From: Pholiota molesta
Taxonomy: Eukaryota > Basidiomycota > Agaricomycetes > Agaricales > Strophariaceae
DNA: 23,469 bases
Direction: 5' to 3'
Assembly: GCA_014925825.1 (NCBI GenBank)
Contig: JACGCK010000446.1
Location: 1-23,469 of the forward strand
How positions within the stretch are numbered: the stretch's first letter is position 1; each line of letters begins with the position of its first letter. Position numbers and translations under genes: made by a program. The notes under the pieces are model-generated. The model worked only from the letters and a program-made list of their open reading frames with translations, had not been told where the DNA came from and ran no database searches. Of the stretch, positions 10,128 to 21,234 are shown piece by piece.

Positions 10128-12513
10128 TTCAATAAGTAGAAGAGATGTTGCTGGTTTGGTTTGGATAGAATACAAACAGAGCTCAAGCAGCAGTGGCACA
10201 CTTTATAGCATTGGTATTTGTAGCCTTCGAGTGGCTTGGCTCCCCGATTGCTGTATAAATTTGGAACCCTCGCTAATTGTCGCGAGATCGAAATCAAGGT
10301 TTCCCAACTGAAGGAAATGGTGCCAGCCAAGTGGCAGCCTTGGGCAATGTACTTTGGGCTGGGCTGTAAAACCTTCCATGATCTCGGTAACTGAAGATCA
10401 GAATATACGCAGTACTAGTACGTGAGAAATGTATGGAAATCACACACCATCTGACATTTTCCACACTGTAACGCTAACGCCAACGTTCTTGTGGCTTCAT
10501 CGGATAGGGACCGGAGACAGCCAGATCACTGTTACGAGATACCGGAGGAGAAATTATCAAGACAGTCCGTAGCGAAGCTGAGTATAGAGAAATGAAGTTG
10601 ACTAGAATATGGCATCCCACAGACGGATTCTCTTGCACCACTGACCAATCCCGCGGATTGTATAGAGCCAAAGCTGACACAACCTACCATCGGATTCAGC
10701 CTTTGATACTTTAGACGTGCAAAAACCACAGGTGAGTGTACAATTGCAATTGGGTCGATTCTTGACGTGACAAAATATGAAATGGGTGGCAGAGCTTGAG
10801 GTGTATCATGTTTCGTGGAAGATAAGAGCTAGAGTTCATAATTGCGCCCAAAGACCTTCCGGAATCCGCAGTCCCAATGAATTAGCGTAACATGACGCTG
10901 TTTCAACTTTCAGGATTCAGAGGACTCACGGTCTTACACACGTTAGAAGATTCTGGATTACACGAAGCCATGGATAACTCGGTTAAAGATAAGAAGGTCC
11001 ATGCTGGCCCATGGGCAACTTGGTTGATGAGCGATTGTCACTGGAGAATCAAGATCTTCCTAGACTCACGTTCGTGCAGCGTCCGTGCGATACGTAGGTG
11101 GCGTTTTTGAGTTGTTCGCTTGGCAAATCTGATTGGGCAAGACCGAGGATTGTATGCCTATTTCAGTAAGTATGATGTCTCGAGGCTTTGATTGGCCACT
11201 CTGGCCCAATCTAAGATTGATAGTGGCTTGGAAAAAACGTGGAAGCAGAACCTGGAAACGGCCGCCAGTGGGTATTATCTCCGTCTACTTTTCATTCATA
11301 ATTGATTTGCTTGGCAAATAATCTGCGACTACATATTCGTTAACACTCCATTAAACGTCATACTGTAGCGGCCAAGCGCACTAACCTTAGAAGTGGGAAA
11401 GAATCAGGAAAGGTTGCAAGCTGCATTGACATATCAGCTCGCCAGGCAGATCCAACTGAGTCCGCCAGTTTTTAGAATGGTCAACCGGAGGTTTCTCTTC
11501 TGCAGAGAACATCAGTCCACAAAATCTACACTTTGATCATTCGATAGGGTTTTCAAAGATTCCCACCTTGAAACTATTAGAGATTCGCCTTCGTAGAATA
11601 TTGAAAGCCTAGCATTGCAGCCGCATACCTTAATCAGGTACCAAAAGGATAAGGGACTACCCTCTTCTTCCATTGGACATTTCCAAGTTTATCAGGCTAT
11701 GTTTAGGCTTTGAGCATTTCCCAAGATAACCAGTGCGATTGTTGTTAACATTTCTAGACACTGGAAGATTGTACGGTCACCTACATATGTCGCGGTTCTA
11801 CGCGCATGGTGGTGCTATCGGAACCTTGTTCATATGCACTTTAATCGGATTCCTATTCGATGGAGCGGTTCCTTGCGATATGCTTGGAGCGAGAATGCCG
11901 TCGTATCAACTACTTGGGTCCTAATAGAATTACGCAGCGTACGCGCGCTCTAGAACTGTTCTTCGAAGGATCCCGAGTTATAAGTAGTGCCTGCCCGACT
12001 GGGGTAAAACAGTATCAGAATAAGCCTCCCAATGTTTGCACCATATGCCTCAGAACGCATTGGAGACCTTTTTCTAATACCAACATCAGCACCTGTGTGA
12101 GAAGATGAAAGGGATACTAACGATTATAAATAAAACCTGTGTATAAACTTTGAAATTGAGCACACTCATTGAAAGTTATGTGGCGTTTTAGATCGGTCAA
12201 TTGGCCGAGTCCGCGCAGCAAACTCCTTCAAACTCGACGTGAGAGGGAGAGGGAGCTGTTTTCCACAGATTTTGGCCACTGCGCAGCAACACGGGCGTTA
12301 CCAGACCAATGGCAAATTCTCACACAAGGTGCTTTCCCTGATGTTGTCCTGAAACGCGCAGCATCCAATGCGACAAAAATGATTCCTTGCCAGTCTAAGA
12401 AGTTTCTGAGAAAAGAACAGATACAATTAACGTGAAAATATATTGGCCACTGAGGATGCTAACATTGTTAACCAAATTTGGAACAGACGAGGAAAAGATC
12501 TCCACTTGGCAAA
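10128..12513. other. long gene-poor interval upstream of the Zn2Cys6 gene
   Basis: These 2.4 kb separate the Zn2Cys6 start codon from the stop of the carrier gene. They should contain a long upstream regulatory region plus the carrier 3' UTR. Many short open frames exist on both strands (for example 11733-11924, 11860-12108 and 12169-12435 on plus; 10474-10729 on minus). None shows a known motif, good splice continuity or conserved composition. I see no tRNA or mobile-element ends. A decayed gene or transposon remnant cannot be excluded. Confidence 0.5.
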
Positions 12514-14008
12514 TCATGCGAAGGTACTGCCCAAGCCACCCAAAAGAGTAACCCACCAGGCACGATATAAGGCCATTAATCCCTCTTCGTCGATGATTCG
12601 TTTGGCACAATCAACAAGGCCAAGGTACGGGTCCCTCTCATTGCGCAACCTTCATAAAAACATAAATAAAGTAAATGAGTTATGAGGTATGACATTTGGT
12701 TATCTCCAACTCACCCAATCACATCCTCTTCAGCGCCGGCATATTCAGCAGCATCATCACCATCACCATTAACCTCTTGGGCAACTGAGTTATATTCCGC
12801 GGATGCGTGGTTGCGTTGGATAGCAAGTCTTGTTGCAATTACTTCTAAGGGTGTGAGGATCGCTATTGCTGCGAAGAGAAAGATGAGGTATATAGCCAGT
12901 TTCCACATTGATATGTCGGATGGAGAGACAACAGGTCGAGACATCTTGGGCAATAGCAATCGACGTAATGGTCCCAGGATCAACACAATCACAGCGATAT
13001 GGCTCATCTCAGCCGCCATTAGTCCTGGGGTGAAATAGAGAATCCATGGACGGCGACGTTCAGTGGGTGTGAGTAGTGTACGCCACGACCCTTCAGGTCG
13101 AAATAATCCAATTTGTGAGGCGTAGTTATTGCCCTAATATTTGTTAGTGTAAATAATCATACTTCAGAAATATGGCATACCTATATGTCAAAATGGACGT
13201 CGGTAATGATATAACCATCATTGCAATGCTATAGAACAATGTTCCCTGGAGCATGTTAATACCGGTTGTAGTAGTCAGTGAGTTAAACGCACTATGACTC
13301 CGGTCTCTGGTGCTCTGTATTTTCCGTGACGTGGTTGTTCAGTATCCACTGCCAAAAGAATTACAATGCTAACAACGAGAGTGCTGATCGCGGTGGGCAC
13401 TGAATACAAATAAGTTAAGGCAAAAGGCGAACATGACAATCTTCTACATACTCAATCCTTTGTAAAGGCCTGGTAAACCCTGTCATCATAAAAATAAATC
13501 ATGGTCGCTATACCTAGGAAATGGCATGACTGACCTCAATACGGTAAACTCGGCTGAACATTTGGAAGTATGAATTCACAACAGGCCCTGTGTGCGCAGC
13601 AGCTCCGCCTTCCGAGTCAAGCTGGAGACCTTTCGGATTATAGTTCGCTCGGAATCGAACCAGAACGCCCGTAAGAGGAACAATGATGGCCAGAGAAACA
13701 ACCATAGCCAGGAAGAGGACCACCACGGGTGGTGGGCCAACATATATTTCGTCGTCCATATAGTACAGAGTGGCTCACAGCAGTGGCAACGAGTATAAGT
13801 TTGTGAGCTGAACGTTAGTGTCGTGGCTTCAAGGGGTGGACTGCGGATGGACGTTAAAAGCAAGAGGCTGAGTGAGTAGTAGGCGCTGATGGCTGCAATG
13901 TCATCGGCAATGGCGGTAGCTGTGATTCAGTCACATGATGGCTTGAGTCACTTTCAAGTTCCGAAACTTTAAATTATGCCACAAATAAATACCATTTCGG
14001 GAAGGCAT
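12514..14008 (-). CDS. Mitochondrial-carrier-like membrane protein, with three apparent frame breaks
   Basis: The seven coding exons are 13993-14008, 13535-13919, 13452-13479, 13293-13399, 13181-13245, 12715-13133 and 12514-12649. They sum to 384 residues when three single-base breaks are allowed for. Carrier features are EG/GLYKGLMPT after the first membrane segment, the P-L-E-V-I-A-T-R-L signature (a P-x-[DE]-x-x-[KR] type motif), and a C-terminal DEEGLMALYRAWW. Hydrophobic segments include LFLAMVVSLAIIVPLTGVLV and the stretch before LGPLRRLLLP. It probably sits in the inner mitochondrial membrane; the substrate is unknown and the signatures are divergent. Breaks lie at AAA (plus-strand TTT, 13800-13802), near 13764-13774, and at CC (13096-13097, one base short). 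The first exon codes only five residues plus one base; it was chosen because its donor phase fits and an in-frame stop lies before exon 2. Confidence 0.72.
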
Positions 14009-14572
14009 TTCTAATTTGCGATAGCTTTATGAGCAAATAGATGACAGGGACTCAATAAATTTCATGTTATTTTCTTATTCTAGACAGTTAGGCCCTATTA
14101 TGTTACATGGCGGAGTGCAAATCTTGTCTAGTAATACTTATCAGAAGGTTCAAGCCTGGGTTCAAGGATCCCTTTCGATTATTCGACTGTGTGAGCACCT
14201 TCCAAAATTCAAGGTATCGACGGTCTCCGAGTCGTATCAAAGAGTTTACAATTTCATGCACTAATTATCGAGATAACAGGATCGTACTCTTTAGCACAAA
14301 ATTGTCAGTCGGTGGGTTGTAATAAATCATGATTAATAAATATCAGCCTGACTCTAACCTTTAGAAAATTATGGGCAGCATATTCGAGTGTATTGGACAG
14401 ATTGAGGGAAATCTAGTGAAATTGTGGTACTTGTTGGGTACATGGGTTGGATATTTGATTCTCCGACAAGCTTGTACAATCATACTCGCCTCCCCTTCGT
14501 TGGTTGGCACCATCATCTATACTGTCTCTACCCTCACTCGTACATTCCTCTATTCTTCTGCCTAAATCCCTC
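14009..14572. promoter_or_regulatory. shared upstream region between carrier gene and fun30
   Basis: This 564-bp interval separates the start codons of two divergent genes, so it should carry both promoters. I see no gene or repeat. Short open frames on plus (14064-14565) show no conserved features. Confidence 0.55.
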
Positions 14573-17500
14573 ATGCTATCTGCTTCCGAGTCAACAGCGG
14601 AGAACAAAGTCAGCGCCTTTCGTATAATATTATATTTGCTGTATCTGACAATGTGCATTCTTCAACTAGCGAAATGCATTAGACAGCTACGATTCCGCAA
14701 GAGCCGTCTGGCAAATCGTATCCAGCCTTCTGCGTCAACATCTTTAATACCTTCCGACTCTTCTACTCAACCCACATATCCCATTCCGCCCACACAGTCA
14801 AGAGATGCAACGGTGCCTTCTCGGTTTTTCCCTACCACACCATCCTCGTTTGGCAATGTTCTTGTTCCAAATTCAAGTCCTATATCGCCAGAAGTGCCTG
14901 TATCGAAACCATACCAGCCTTATGGACATCAATCTCGTCCTGAATCTTCGTCTTCATCTAATTTACTCTACTCCAGTGCATGGACGCAGAACAATTCCAA
15001 TTTCGCTTCGGACCCTTTGAGTGCGCCAAGTGGATTTGTTTCTAATGGAGGAACATCTAACGCGTCATTGCGTCGCCAATGGAGTGCAGATGAACCGGCG
15101 AGTTATGTGGATGAACCTCCTCGCAAAAAGGTAAACCGTGGCACATCGGAAGACGCGTTCGTGGTTCCAGAGTCTCCTCCAAATATTTCTCGCAATGGGA
15201 AACGGCGACTTGGGCAAACCATCAACGCCGATTCTATGTCTATTTCTTCAGATGATTCTCTTCCGGAACCAAGTCAAATTCTTGCTGGACCGTCAAAACC
15301 CCGCCTCACTAAAACTCGGCCGAGTCCATCTCAGGAACCCCCTCCGTCTGATCAACCGCCAACGGACAAAGAATTCATTAGCTTTCGAATTATTAATCCC
15401 TCTGAATCATCTGCGCGCGTTCAAGCTGCCTGGACTCAAGCCGGTGGAAACGCGACCAGAGCTGCACAGCTATTATCTGACTCTTCGTGGTCCACTACGT
15501 CACCAGCTTCTTCTGCGTCTGAACCAGTGGTGTCCGGTCGAGTGAAAGAATTCGATGAAGTACTCAAGGCTCAAAGGGTAGCAAATAAGGAGAAGGGGAA
15601 AAGTCCATGATATATGCCAACCGACCTATATTGGAAACGAAAGCGCCTTCGACACCTCCCATAACTAAGCCTCGCCTTGACTTGGCTACCTCTGTTCCTG
15701 CGACACCTGCTTCTCCATTGACGCCAGCCATCAAAGCTCCCCAAAGGAAGCGAGTGAAGAAGCTTGTAATTCAGTCCGATTCTGAATCCGCCTTCGAGGA
15801 TTCGGACGACGATTCCCGCCCGTCGAAACGCGAGCGCTCTGAAAATGCTTATGAATTGAGAGCTTTAGATTATCTCAATACATCAATTCCCGAAGCATTG
15901 CAAGAACTGACTGGTAAGTTTATCCACGGTTTCCCTCACAATCCAAGTTCAATTCTGCCCTTCAACTAGGTTGCACCTCGGAACAAGCCGCAACTATCAT
16001 TTCCTTTCGACCCTTTAGCTCTGTGGAAGATGTCAAGACTAAGCTTGGACAGGGCAAGAAGAAAGTAGGGCCGAGTGGCCTCAGTCCTCGAATGTTCGAA
16101 GATTGTGCAGAAATACTGAGAGGTTACGGAGCTGTTGACACCGTCCTTGAAGATTGTGAACGCATTGGCGCTAGTCTTCGTACTACCATCGCTTCATGGA
16201 GCACGAGTAACAACGATTCTGAAACAACTGCTGAGGATGGAGGTGTCAACCTAGTATCCCTTGCACCATTATCAAAGCGCAAGGCCCAAAATTACCTAAC
16301 CACCCAACCGAAATTGCTGTCTAAGAACGTGTCATTGAAAGAATATCAACTTCTGGAGTGAACTGGCTTAATCTGTTGTATCGCAGTAATCTAAGCTGTA
16401 TACTCGCTGATGAAATGGGTATGTATTGTCAGAATGTTATACGTGTGAAGATGACTTATTCTTCTCTAGGCCTCGGCAAAACCATCCAAGTTATAAGTTT
16501 CTTCGCATATCTCAAAGAACAAGGAGGAAAAGGCCCACATCTTATCGTAGTGCCGTAGGTCACGATCATCCATTCTATATCATTGACTTATACTCTCCTC
16601 AGATCGTCGACGCTAGAAAACTGGTGCAGAGAATTTGCTCGATTTGCCCCTTCGATTGTCGTCCAAACATACTACGCCGACAAGAATCAACGGCCATATC
16701 TTCGACAAACTCTGTTGGATACTCAGAGAAGCACTAACAGGACATCAGAAGGCTGGGAAGTCTTGATTACAACGTACAACTTGGCTCAAGGCGATGACCG
16801 GGATCGGAAATTCTTCCGCAAGATTGAGTGGGATGTGAGTACTTTGCTTGCTTTGCAAGCCAGCTCTGATGACCTTCACACGTAGTGTTGCGTTTATGAT
16901 GAAGGCCATGTCCTAAAGAACTTTCAGTCACAGCGGTACCAATCGTTGCTGAAGTTTGGGTCTAATTGGAGACTTCTCCTGACCGGAACACCTTTGCAGA
17001 ATAATTTGCAAGAACTTGTGGTAAATATCTCGAGTTACATGATTTTAATGATAATTGACTATCTTTCCGCAGTCATTGCTCAACTTCATATTACCCAAAC
17101 AATTCGCTGGTTCACTAGAATCATTGCGGGCTATCTTTAAAGTAAAAGGAGATACCAAAGTTACCCTCCTCTCTCAAGAGCGTATCTCCAGAGCGAAAAA
17201 GATGATGACACCTTTCGTCCTACGCAGACGAAAAGATCAAGTACGTGTTATCAGTTACAGTTTCACACAACCTCATCTCTCTCCAGGTATTAAAGGATTT
17301 ACCAAACAAATCTGAGCGTATCGAATGGTGTGACATGACCGATTTGCAACGATCTATATATCGTGAAACCCTGCAACGCTCTCGCAAGACAATCCTCGAA
17401 GCTGAAGTCGACGATTCGGATGCAGCTCCCTCAGCCAAACCCTCAAACAAATCGCGTCCAGCTCCCCGCCAGAAAGATAAACTGTACTCCGAGAACAGTT

Positions 17501-18528
17501 CAAACGTTTTAATGGACCTTAGGAAAGCAGCTTCCCATCCTATGCTTTTCCGTACTCGTTTCACGGACGAAACATTGACGGGAATCACGAAACAACTCTT
17601 AAAGGAAGCCGATTTCAAGAAACGTGGGGCGATTTTCGAACTTGTCAAGGAAGATATGTCGGTCATGACGGACTCAGAACTCCAAGTATTCTGTGCATCA
17701 TACAAGGTTCGTCCTCTTATCTACCATCCCTTTAACTATCAATGAAAGTTTCTCCAAGTCCACTCGGAAGTACCTTCAGGATCAAGAATGTTATGTAGAT
17801 GCTGGAAAAGTGAAAGTGCTTTTGAATTTACTTGATAACTATGCCCAACAAGGACGCAAGATTTTGATATTCTCGCAGGTTGGTTGTTCATCTTGAAATA
17901 ATATGAAAGCGCTTTATATAACGGAAGCCCACAGTTTACCCAGATTCTGGATATCCTTCAAGTCATCTTGGATAACCATAGCATGAAATTTCTGGTCCTC
18001 ACTGGAAGTACTCCTGTTGACGTTCGACAGTCACTTGTGGACGAATTTACGGAGGATGAATCTATTTCTATCTTCCTTCTATCAACAAAGGCTGGTGGTA
18101 AGTACGGGGCTGTCATACTATGTCGGTATTCACTGTTATTACAGGTATGGGGATCAACTTGACAGCTGCTTCTGTTGTCATCATGTATGTGTTCCTTCGA
18201 AGAGTCATCATATTGTATGCTAAATTCCGACCTTAGGTTTGACCAAGATTTCAATCCGCATAACGATCGACAAGCTCAAGATCGAGCCTATCGCATAGGA
18301 CAAAAGAGAGACGTAGAAGTGGTGAAGCTTATATCGAAAGGCACCATCGAAGAAGACATGCTTCGTCTTGGAGAGACCAAACTTGCCCTCGATGAAGCTG
18401 TTGCTGGCGACACTGATGAGAAGGAGGAGAATGCTCCTGAGCGGGCCATGAAGACCTCCCTTATGAATGTTCTTAGAGAACAATTCGAAAGAGAGCAAAC
18501 TACGAACGGGAAACCTTTGAAGCGATGA
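14573..18528 (+). CDS. fun30: Fun30/SMARCAD1-type SNF2 chromatin remodeller, with two apparent frame breaks
   Basis: The exons are 14573-14621, 14670-15913, 15970-16418, 16470-16554, 16603-16834, 16886-17020, 17073-17240, 17287-17706, 17759-17878, 17935-18097, 18145-18184 and 18237-18528. They give 1132 residues when two missing bases are allowed for. The N-terminus is Ser/Pro-rich, with a CUE-like helix bundle at about 264-290 and a Fun30-type helix-hairpin-helix region from about 417 ([20 protein letters not shown]). The ATPase has LADEMGLGKT (Walker A, about 577-586), DEGH at 692-695 (the Fun30/SMARCAD1 variant of DEAH), TGTPLQNN at 720-727 and the helicase C motif QDRAYRIGQ at 1050-1058. 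These enzymes act on nucleosomes in heterochromatin maintenance and DNA end resection. Breaks lie at 15595-15602 (GGGG/AAAA run) and 16355-16356 (GG, one base short). The first ATG in frame is 14573; the hydrophobic stretch after exon 1 is a 48-nt intron. Confidence 0.96.
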
Positions 18529-18637
18529 GATTCGATGACGAGGACAGAGGACAATTTCAGTTAGATTTCCTAACCTATTATTCATCTGCAGTCTGTAACA
18601 TTTTTTGGAAACTCAGATTTTGCTTTGCGTAAAATGA

Positions 18638-19397
18638 TCATGATGAGAATACAGGAAGACCCCTTATTAATCTATCCACGCTAGTTCTGAAGTATTCATT
18701 ATCTATGCCTCGCTCCCGAGAATCCATCTTCACCAAGGGGTTCCGGACGACGTATTCTAGGAAGGGTCCGATGTATATTTGGTGGAGCACAGGTTGCAAT
18801 GAATCCGTTCTAGGATCGCTGAGCATTACAAATTTGTAACCGGAGAGGGTTTCAAATAAATGTAGTTTGTAGGCAGAAGTGCGATAATTGAGGAATTGCT
18901 CTTCTCTGTTTATAGGGACGTCAAACTTGAGCAATAAAGCAAAGGGATGACACATACCTTCCAGATAGTTTCTTGACCATGTTCCGCAGCGAGATAACGA
19001 CACCATAAACAAGCTTGGCTTCTTCATCGAATGGCAATCCTGTCGTCGAAGTCCCGGGTGCTTGGGAAGAGGATTGCACAGAAGCTCCAGGCAATTGATT
19101 GACTGCTGCATTGGTGGCTACTACAATTCCAGTTGTGGACGACAGAGTATTGCGAGGGCTGCTAAACGCGGAGGATGTAGTTGCATTTCCTTCTGCGTTC
19201 GACGGAGGGGCTGCGGAGACAGCTTGGGAAACGGCAGGGAGTATACCTCCTTCTACAGCTGGTTTCGGGCGCTTTGTTCGATGCCAATCCTGATAATAGA
19301 CACAGATACAGTGCCTACACATAAGTTAGTGTGTCAATCGGAGAACATGAGGCAATTGTACGTGCCTGTCGTAGATGTAAAGGCTATTAATCGTCAT
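18638..19397 (-). CDS. bet5: TRAPP complex subunit Bet5/TRAPPC1
   Basis: Three exons (19366-19397, 18958-19314, 18638-18905) give 218 residues in one frame. The protein is a longin-fold core subunit of the TRAPP complexes, which are Rab GEFs for Ypt1 in ER-to-Golgi traffic. The N-terminus MTINSLYIYDRHCICVYYQD followed by WHR matches the TRAPPC1 pattern Y-(L/I)-(F/Y)-D-R...Y..WHR. The C-terminal half has TSAYKLHLFETLSGYKFVML, then QIYIGPFLEYVVRNPL, and ends in RLIRGLPVFSS. Human TRAPPC1 is 145 residues and yeast Bet5 159. The extra length here is a Ser/Ala/Thr/Pro-rich insert at about 25-107. The first intron (19315-19365) uses a GC donor. The gene converges on fun30, with 109 bp between stop codons. 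Confidence 0.95.
19315..19365 (-). other. GC-AG intron in bet5
   Basis: The 51-nt intron reads AG/GCACGT at the donor and CTAACTTATGTGTAG at the branch and acceptor side. Only this boundary with an AG end restores D-R-H-C. The repeat GCAC at both exon ends makes the exact cut ambiguous by sequence alone, but every other placement breaks both the GT/GC and AG rules. GC donors are a known minority class in fungi. Confidence 0.75.
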
Positions 19398-19721
19398 TTG
19401 GAATTCGCAAGGCTTCACCAGTCAGCTCAGAAGGACACAAAGTCGAATTCGAGCAGCAATATCACAATTTATGGTGAAGAACCAACGAAGTCAAACCGAA
19501 AGAGATGCCGTGCAAGATGATTGGACATCCTAATAAATACATGAGTCTCTCAAAAGAGACCAAATAAGAAATGACAACGGCCTGTAATTGACGATACCAT
19601 TCACTATTGCCATCGCTTTGGCTCAAATCTGAACAGGCTGGTGTAAAGCGTTTCGATGAAATATATGTTTTTAAATTATGTAAAGGTTGCAATAAACAAA
19701 GAGACTAGAGCAATACTAGAG
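19398..19721. other. intergenic region between bet5 and rmt2
   Basis: This 324-bp interval lies between the bet5 start and the rmt2 stop, both on minus. It should hold the bet5 promoter and the rmt2 3' UTR. No gene or repeat is visible. Confidence 0.6.
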
Positions 19722-21037
19722 CTACACAAGTTTCATCTTTCCGACAGGTAGCCGATATATAGGGAGAGAAAAATATTCGCGGCTTTCCCCCCAGCGATCC
19801 TCCCTATTATCAGTAGCAACGTCCACATCACTCCAGTTAACATCCAAGCCAACACTGGCAAGATGCAGCTCAGAAATGTGTGTATAGATGTCATAGAAAA
19901 ACGCATCTAGAAGGTAGGTGAGAATTGAATATACGGAATAAGGCTGAAAGAATCGCACTGGTTGCCCCCAGCCCATTGAAAAAGCTGAAACGGGAGTCCT
20001 CATCGGCAAGAAGATCAGGGAGGTGTTCAAAAAATTGTCGCAGGTCGCTGTAATCTTCCGAAAATGTGTCTGTATAAATGACATCGAACCCGCCAAAGCC
20101 CAAGAGCTCGGAGCTCTCTATGAAATCCTGCCATCGTCCCTCTAAAATACGCACACCCTTTTTCTCGTACCACCCCTGTCGGCGCATGAAAGCAAGGACG
20201 TCCGGATGGGCTTCAATTATAATGTGGTCTTTTGGAGGAGTCTGGAGGCTCTGCAAAAGACTATCAATCTGCAAATGATAATTAGAGGGAAAATTCAGAG
20301 TGTAAACGAAAGACATACTATCCCTAATCCAAACCCAACATTAAGAATTTTGAGAGCAGAAGCTTTTGGGTGATTTTCGCATAGTTTCTGGACTGTTGCT
20401 TGCATGATGTTCCTTTCCCAGCCCATCATCACACCAACTTCCTCTCCGTCTACTTCAAGCATGCAGATGTTTTGGCCATGTTGGTCCACGGTATATTTTA
20501 GTTTCGATTGGAGGAACACGTCGGAAGAGCCGGATGCGCTCTCGTCCTCTGCACGGAGAATGATCGAAGATTCGGCCAGTGGTCGCTTCTCAAGTAAACC
20601 AAGGAGAAGTTCTGCGATAACTCAGCAATCGGCGGAGGTGGAGATACACTGAGGTCTTGAATGCACCTGAGCGAATCCCTGCATCTCGAATGAACATATA
20701 TATAGCTTCATTATTGAAAGATAAGGCGATATCTCCGGCAGTGTTCTTCAAGTAATCGACTGAGGGATGGTTGTAGCATGAGCCATGGAACTACAAAGGA
20801 GACAACGGACCAGCATTCCAAATAGCTCCCTTTTCAATCAATAATTTGACAAGTGCAAAATTTTGCACGTATGCGGCAGCATGCAAAGGCGAAATCCCTT
20901 TCAATTTGACTTTGATACCAGACTGGAGAGCCTGCGTCCAAAGCAGCCGAAATCGCTTCCATTGATTCATTATTGAGAATCTTGGAGATGAGATCTTCTC
21001 CAAGTTGGATCACAACTTCGCCGATATCGTTTTGCAT
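19722..21037 (-). CDS. rmt2: Protein arginine N-methyltransferase Rmt2 with N-terminal ankyrin-like region, one apparent frame break
   Basis: The exons are 20811-21037, 20667-20759, 20319-20611, 19959-20268 and 19722-19906, with introns of 50-55 nt. The result is 368 residues with one extra base allowed for. Rmt2 methylates the delta (internal) nitrogen of arginine, with ribosomal protein L12 as the known yeast substrate. The first third carries ankyrin-like sequence (PLHAAAYVQNFALVKLLIEK, about 50-69, and NTAGDIALSFNN). The methyltransferase domain shows LNVGFGLGI (SAM motif I, 196-204), HIIIEAHPDVL with the acidic ribose-binding residue, FDVIYTDTF and FFNGLGAT. The C-terminus has AFFYDIYTHISELHL. 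The break is at an AAA run (plus-strand TTT, 20899-20901) between QSQIE and GISPLHAAA. The start is the ATG at 21035-21037; 197 bp separate it from the divergent PRKRIP1-like gene. Confidence 0.94.
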
Positions 21038-21234
21038 ATTGGTGTGGCCAGACGATATATGTATGTCAAAGAGGAATCAAGAACTTGCGGGACGATTGTC
21101 ACGTTTATTTCATGGGATTGGCGGTCCGAAACGGCAACTGCCGAACGCCACATAGTTGCTTGGACGGTTAGAACTGCTCATGAGCGCGTCTTGTTCATTG
21201 TCTACCCACACTCACGATTACAGCCCAAGCTATC
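21038..21234. promoter_or_regulatory. short bidirectional promoter region (rmt2 / PRKRIP1-like)
   Basis: Only 197 bp lie between two divergent start codons. Both core promoters and both leaders must fit here, or they overlap the opposite gene. No clear TATA element is visible. Confidence 0.55.

Noticed and set aside
11733..12435. Short open frames on plus, considered as a relic gene
   Set aside because: No motif, no consistent splicing and no convincing composition; left as unexplained intergenic DNA.
13651..13661. GGAATCGAACC, which matches a reverse-complement tRNA B box
   Set aside because: It lies in the V-R-F-R codons of the carrier gene and has no T-stem, A box or acceptor stem around it.
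14504..14572. Upstream extension of Fun30 starting at TTG
   Set aside because: There is no ATG in this stretch; the first in-frame ATG is 14573.
15138..15545. 135-codon open frame on plus
   Set aside because: It is an off-frame shadow of the Ser/Pro-rich Fun30 N-terminus.
17220..17705. 161-codon antisense open frame
   Set aside because: It lies opposite strongly conserved Fun30 ATPase exons and has no motif of its own.
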